Part shown: positions 50,254-64,000 of the stretch, piece by piece
How the letters are laid out: every line of letters begins with the position of its first letter
How positions within the stretch are numbered: the stretch's first letter is position 1
Source: Anas platyrhynchos
Taxonomy: Eukaryota > Chordata > Aves > Anseriformes > Anatidae
Reading direction: 5' to 3'
NCBI RefSeq assembly: GCF_047663525.1
Contig: NC_092601.1
Span: forward strand, 17,817,501 to 17,881,500
DNA length: 64,000 nucleotides
Position numbers and translations under genes: made by a program
The notes under the pieces: generated by a model
Seen by the model: only the letters and a program-made list of their open reading frames with translations
What the model was told of the DNA's origin: nothing
Database searches by the model: none

Positions 50254-53038
50254 CCCCTCATTGCAAAATGCTGAATTACAGTTAAATGCTAGACGGTATA
50301 TCCTGGCTGTGTGGCTCATTGCTTGCCTTTGTGCATGGCTGGTTATTTGTTAGTACTGAGTGCTTCAAAGCCGACCAGTCTGTCCATCCTCCCAGGGAAG
50401 CAGCTCAGCTCTCTTTGCCCACCCGATTACATTAGCTGAGAGGGAGGAAACGTCTTCTGGCACTTCACAACAGAGATACAAAAGTGACGGAACTGCTTTT
50501 GATGCAGAGGCACCACATCTCCTTGCCTGCCTGCACATCCAGGTTTTCTCTCCATGGAAATTGGGACAGAGCTGGGAGGGGATCCACAACTCCCCCATGG
50601 AGCAAGGCACTGACTCAGCTGGTGCATGCAGTTGGCCTGGGTGCTGTGAACAGAGTCCATCCCCAAGACAAAGGATGCACTCGCAGGCAGCACAGTGCCT
50701 CTGCTGCCTCCCCAAAGCCTCCAAATGAAGGCTCTGCAACCCAAAAGCAGCACACACGGCTTTGCAGCAACTCAGGTTTTGGTTCCACATCTCCCAGCAA
50801 ATTATGATTATGCCACGTGAACAGTCTGTAGCTTATTTGCAGTAGACCTCTTTATACCTGGCAACCTAAAGGTTTGGGATGTACACTCCACGTTAGCGAG
50901 ATTTCCCTACATTAGACATGAGAACAAAGCTCCTTCTTCCAAGAAAATATACTTCAAGTACTTCTTTGCTGTGGAGAAGAAATGGTCCTTTCTGCTACCG
51001 GCATGTGAGAGGAAACCTTTCCCTTCTCCAAGCACAAGATCTGTTCTCCATTTATGCTAATTTAAAAAATCAAAAATCAAACAGAAGACAGGGAAAAGAA
51101 ACAGCAGCAATGAAAAAACCCATAGGCACCTGACATAAACAGGAGCATTTGATATGGGAAGGGGAACTAGTTTCTGTAAAAAGGATTCCAGCCAAGAGAA
51201 ATCTTAATCTATTGCATGTCAAAAGATTTGAGCTGGAAAACATTTGTGTTCTGTTCTTCCAGTATGTTTTGTCATTGTGTACTCTGGAAACATCTTGGAT
51301 GGCTGTTAATAATTTATGTGGTACAGTGGCATACTAAATCACTTGGCTGTTGGAAGAGCTTTGAAACACAGGGTCCCTGGGTCTGCCCTGGATAATGAAG
51401 GGAACTCCTGAATCTGCCAGGTGCCAATAGGTTTTGCTTTTATTTCTTGCAGCAATGTGATTTACAGCCTGTTAAGACAAGATGCATCTGTTAACACTTG
51501 AAAGCAGACTTGGACTGACAAAAACAAAGCAAAACAAAACAAAAAACAGCCTGATGACAAAACTCTCCAAAATCTGTTCCTTGGAAGCAATGTCCAGTTG
51601 GGATAACACCCATAAAGCTGCTCATTGAAGTAACACTTGCATTGGTTCAGGAAGAATTTACAAATTTTTCGTGCAGTGTTTCCCTCTTGGAGAAGACTAT
51701 AATTTATTAGTCACATTTAGGACCAGCGACTCAGCCCAGCCTGCTGCTATGTTTGCAACCTCAGACACATCCCATCATGGCCCTAAAGGACCTTTCTGCA
51801 AAACTGCCTGGGTGATACTGACTGGGCTGTGATAAGATGCCACTAATAAGGGCTCTTTGGAACCGCCCAAGAGAAAATGCTATTTAATAACAAATCTTTG
51901 CTGCTTATTTTCAAAAATGTATTTTCCATACCAAGAACTTTCAGTATCTCAGCAGGGCTTCTCCTGTAGACTTACTGTACTTTAAAAATGCAACATTTGC
52001 ATAGATCACCATGCTGAGAAGGCTACCAGCAGAGGAAAGATGCAGGCTGAGGGCAACTTAAGGAAAGGAACAGATGGGACAGTTAGAGGAAAGACGCTTG
52101 AAAAAAAGAGAGAGAAACAGAAGTAAGTCCAAAGGGAAAGCAAAGGGCACAGTGACTTCAACAGTGCAAAGAGCTCATCCAGTGGTGCTGTTCAATTAAA
52201 GGGCCAGTTATGTCACAATGTTTGCAAAAGGGAAGAGGCAGGATTTCTCGTCTCTGCTGGGATTCAGCCTCCCTTTTTCAACATTGCCCCTGTGGAAGGG
52301 AAGTTTTGCTGGGGCCGTGCTGCCAGCCGCGGCACAGTGCATCTTTCGAATGCAAGTGCTCTGTCAGCAGCAACCTCTTGATCTCTCTAAGGAGTGCAAA
52401 GCCCTGTAGGACCATTGACTTTCTGTGGGTTTAGAGCGAACTGATCTAAACCAAAGGATTTTAAGCAGCAATTTGGGTGGCACCTCCCAGCAGACAGGGT
52501 GCACACCAGGACACTATTCCCCTCGGCACATAAGGAGCCCCTTAGCCTGCATGTTACCGGGCGGGCGGCAGAGCACGTGGCTTCTTCTTCCTATTTTCTA
52601 CTTAAAAAGGACTTTGAAGAGAGACTGCCGCAGCGCAAGGACGACAGTGCCCTCTGTTGTCCCCGTGCTTGCAGCACCCACCGCTGCGCTCCAGGCCTCG
52701 CCTTCCAGCCCAGCACTGGCAACCCCCAAAAAATAACCACAAAGCCCAGCCCACGCTGTCGGTGTCCCCCAGGGGCCAACAAAGGGGTCGCGGCCCCAGC
52801 CGGCTGCCACAGGCACACGCAGGGGCCGGGGGGGCGACATTCGGGACGAACCCTGTCAGGATCCTCCCCGTTCCCAGACAATGAAGGGCAAGTGCGATGG
52901 CGGGGGGGAAAGGGAAGACGCTGAGCACAAGGAAGAGGCAAAACGCAGTAAGAATTATCTCTTTATTCCTTTATTCCCACCCGCGCACTCGCACGGGGGA
53001 GTCACAACGGTTACAGCGCGAGGGAAACCCGCCCGGAA

Positions 53039-53086
53039 CCGCCATGACAGAAACCGCCATGACACCACCACGGCGCCGCCATGACA
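53039..53086 (+). repeat. Triplicated 11-base motif upstream of the TEKT4 promoter modules
   Basis: CCGCCATGACA occurs exactly three times, at 53039-53049, 53054-53064 and 53076-53086, with start spacings of 15 and 22 bases. The CCGCCAT core resembles a YY1 site, although the following bases do not fit the full YY1 consensus. Each copy also holds an ATG. The one at 53081 is in frame with TEKT4 without an intervening stop. Confidence 0.7.
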
Positions 53087-53119
53087 CCGCCAACCCGCCA
53101 CAGCCCGCGCTCCCTCCCC

Positions 53120-53146
53120 ATTGGCTCTCCCCGTTGCCACGGCAAC
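53120..53146 (+). promoter_or_regulatory. Promoter module 1: inverted CCAAT box plus perfect RFX X-box
   Basis: ATTGG (53120-53124) is followed after 8 bases by GTTGCC-AC-GGCAAC (53133-53146). This is a perfect palindrome matching the X-box consensus GTNRCC-N(0-3)-RGYAAC bound by RFX factors, the standard regulators of ciliary genes. It lies about 150 bases upstream of the TEKT4 start codon, where such sites usually lie. Confidence 0.85.
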
Positions 53147-53179
53147 AGCGACCCCACCTCGGGGCGCTCCGGCGCTCTG

Positions 53180-53198
53180 ATTGGTGGCTGCCGTTGCC
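53180..53198 (+). promoter_or_regulatory. Promoter module 2: inverted CCAAT box plus X-box half-site
   Basis: ATTGG (53180-53184) is followed after 8 bases by GTTGCC (53193-53198). The right half of the X-box is missing (gctttccc follows). The spacing is identical to modules 1 and 3. Confidence 0.6.
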
Positions 53199-53234
53199 GC
53201 TTTCCCTGCTCCTCGGGGAAGGTTGCGGCTGCTG

Positions 53235-53261
53235 ATTGGCTGCTGCCGTTGCCTAGGCGAC
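53235..53261 (+). promoter_or_regulatory. Promoter module 3: inverted CCAAT box plus near-perfect X-box
   Basis: ATTGG (53235-53239) is followed after 8 bases by GTTGCC-TA-GGCGAC (53248-53261), with one mismatch to the X-box consensus (A to G in the right half). It ends 29 bases before the TEKT4 ATG, so the 5' UTR is either very short or includes this element. Confidence 0.7.
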
Positions 53262-53290
53262 GGCAGGACGCGGCGAGGCCTAGCGCAGCC

Positions 53291-63676
<10,386 letters not shown>

Positions 63677-63788
63677 TAATCTCTGTACTAACTATGCAAA
63701 GTCTGGAAAAAAAGTATAATTTAGAGTCTTTCATAGGAAACACACGGGTAATATTATACACAGAAGTACTGTTATTTTCCTTATTTGT

Positions 63789-63794
63789 ATTAAA
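63789..63794 (+). terminator. Possible proximal polyadenylation signal ATTAAA
   Basis: This is the common variant hexamer, 113 bases after the stop. It could yield a shorter TEKT4 3' UTR. No strong downstream GT/T element is evident, so the distal AATAAA is preferred. Confidence 0.35.
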
Positions 63795-63967
63795 ATGCAC
63801 TAGTACAACATGTCTGGCTTTGAGTCCTGCCTTTAAAAAATTGGTCTGAGTGCAAATCTGTATAATCAGTTTAAAATACAGTTTAAAGGCAATTCACTGT
63901 ATCTAGAAATTATCTATACCCTATTTGTATAACTTGCACAGTATGTACTATTTGGGGTTTTCACCCT

Positions 63968-63973
63968 AATAAA
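63968..63973 (+). terminator. Polyadenylation signal AATAAA for TEKT4
   Basis: A canonical hexamer lies 292 bases after the TEKT4 stop codon. The GT-rich stretch after it (tgttgggtgagt) resembles a downstream element, although that would place cleavage very close to the signal. Confidence 0.75.
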
Positions 63974-64000
63974 TGAATATGTTGGGTGAGTATTTAATAA

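Larger units (their letters stand above)
40401..52500. other. Non-coding region upstream of TEKT4, no recognised gene
   Basis: A GC-richer patch at about 40440-40700 holds an interrupted (GCA)n run (40546-40577). The longest open frame is 165 codons (43319-43816, +) without family resemblance. A faint LINE-endonuclease-like reading at about 45366-45580 is discussed as a finding. No exon with convincing splice sites and homology was seen. Confidence 0.6.
63677..64000 (+). other. TEKT4: TEKT4 3' untranslated region, running to the window edge
   Basis: AT-rich sequence follows the TAG stop. It holds an ATTAAA variant signal at 63789-63794 and a canonical AATAAA at 63968-63973. With cleavage usually 10-30 bases after the hexamer, the transcript end should fall at about 63984-64003, so the window probably ends within a few bases of it. 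Confidence 0.8.

Overview
The window looks like vertebrate nuclear DNA, most likely from a bird or another sauropsid. One protein-coding gene can be recognised with confidence: tektin-4 (TEKT4), with six exons on the + strand between 53291 and 63676. All splice junctions are GT..AG, and the joined frame reads 451 codons without interruption. The species call is an inference. It rests on the gene's resemblance to vertebrate TEKT4, the compact introns, the absence of mammalian SINE or L1 sequence that I could recognise, and generally low repeat content.

Layout. Positions 1-52500 hold no exon I can assign to a known family. Open frames of up to about 190 codons occur, but they cluster in GC-richer patches, overlap in several frames and resemble no family I know. 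This stretch carries simple repeats, a candidate TATA promoter with a 78-codon ORF (7.8-8.1 kb), a promoter-like cluster of three inverted CCAAT boxes plus a YY1-containing tandem repeat (21.9-22.1 kb), and several regulatory-looking motif clusters. From about 52500 to 53840 the sequence becomes GC- and CpG-rich, forming the CpG-island promoter and first exon of TEKT4. From 53837 to 63459 lie five AT-rich introns with five further exons. From 63677 to the end is the 3' UTR, with an AATAAA signal 27 bases before the window edge.

TEKT4 is a coiled-coil filament protein of ciliary and flagellar doublet microtubules. Its promoter contains a three-fold composite module, ATTGG-N8-GTTGCC, in which an inverted CCAAT box (NF-Y type) is followed after exactly 8 bases by the left half of an RFX X-box. 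Copy 1 completes a perfect X-box palindrome, copy 3 a near-perfect one, and copy 2 is a half-site. RFX factors are the established regulators of ciliary genes, so promoter and gene product agree. This module is the most striking non-coding structure in the window. A GC-rich, hairpin-forming, partly open segment inside AT-rich intron 1 (about 56890-57100) is the main unexplained element within the gene.

I do not see bacterial-type operons, CRISPR arrays, rRNA or tRNA genes, an intact transposable element or a recognisable viral gene.
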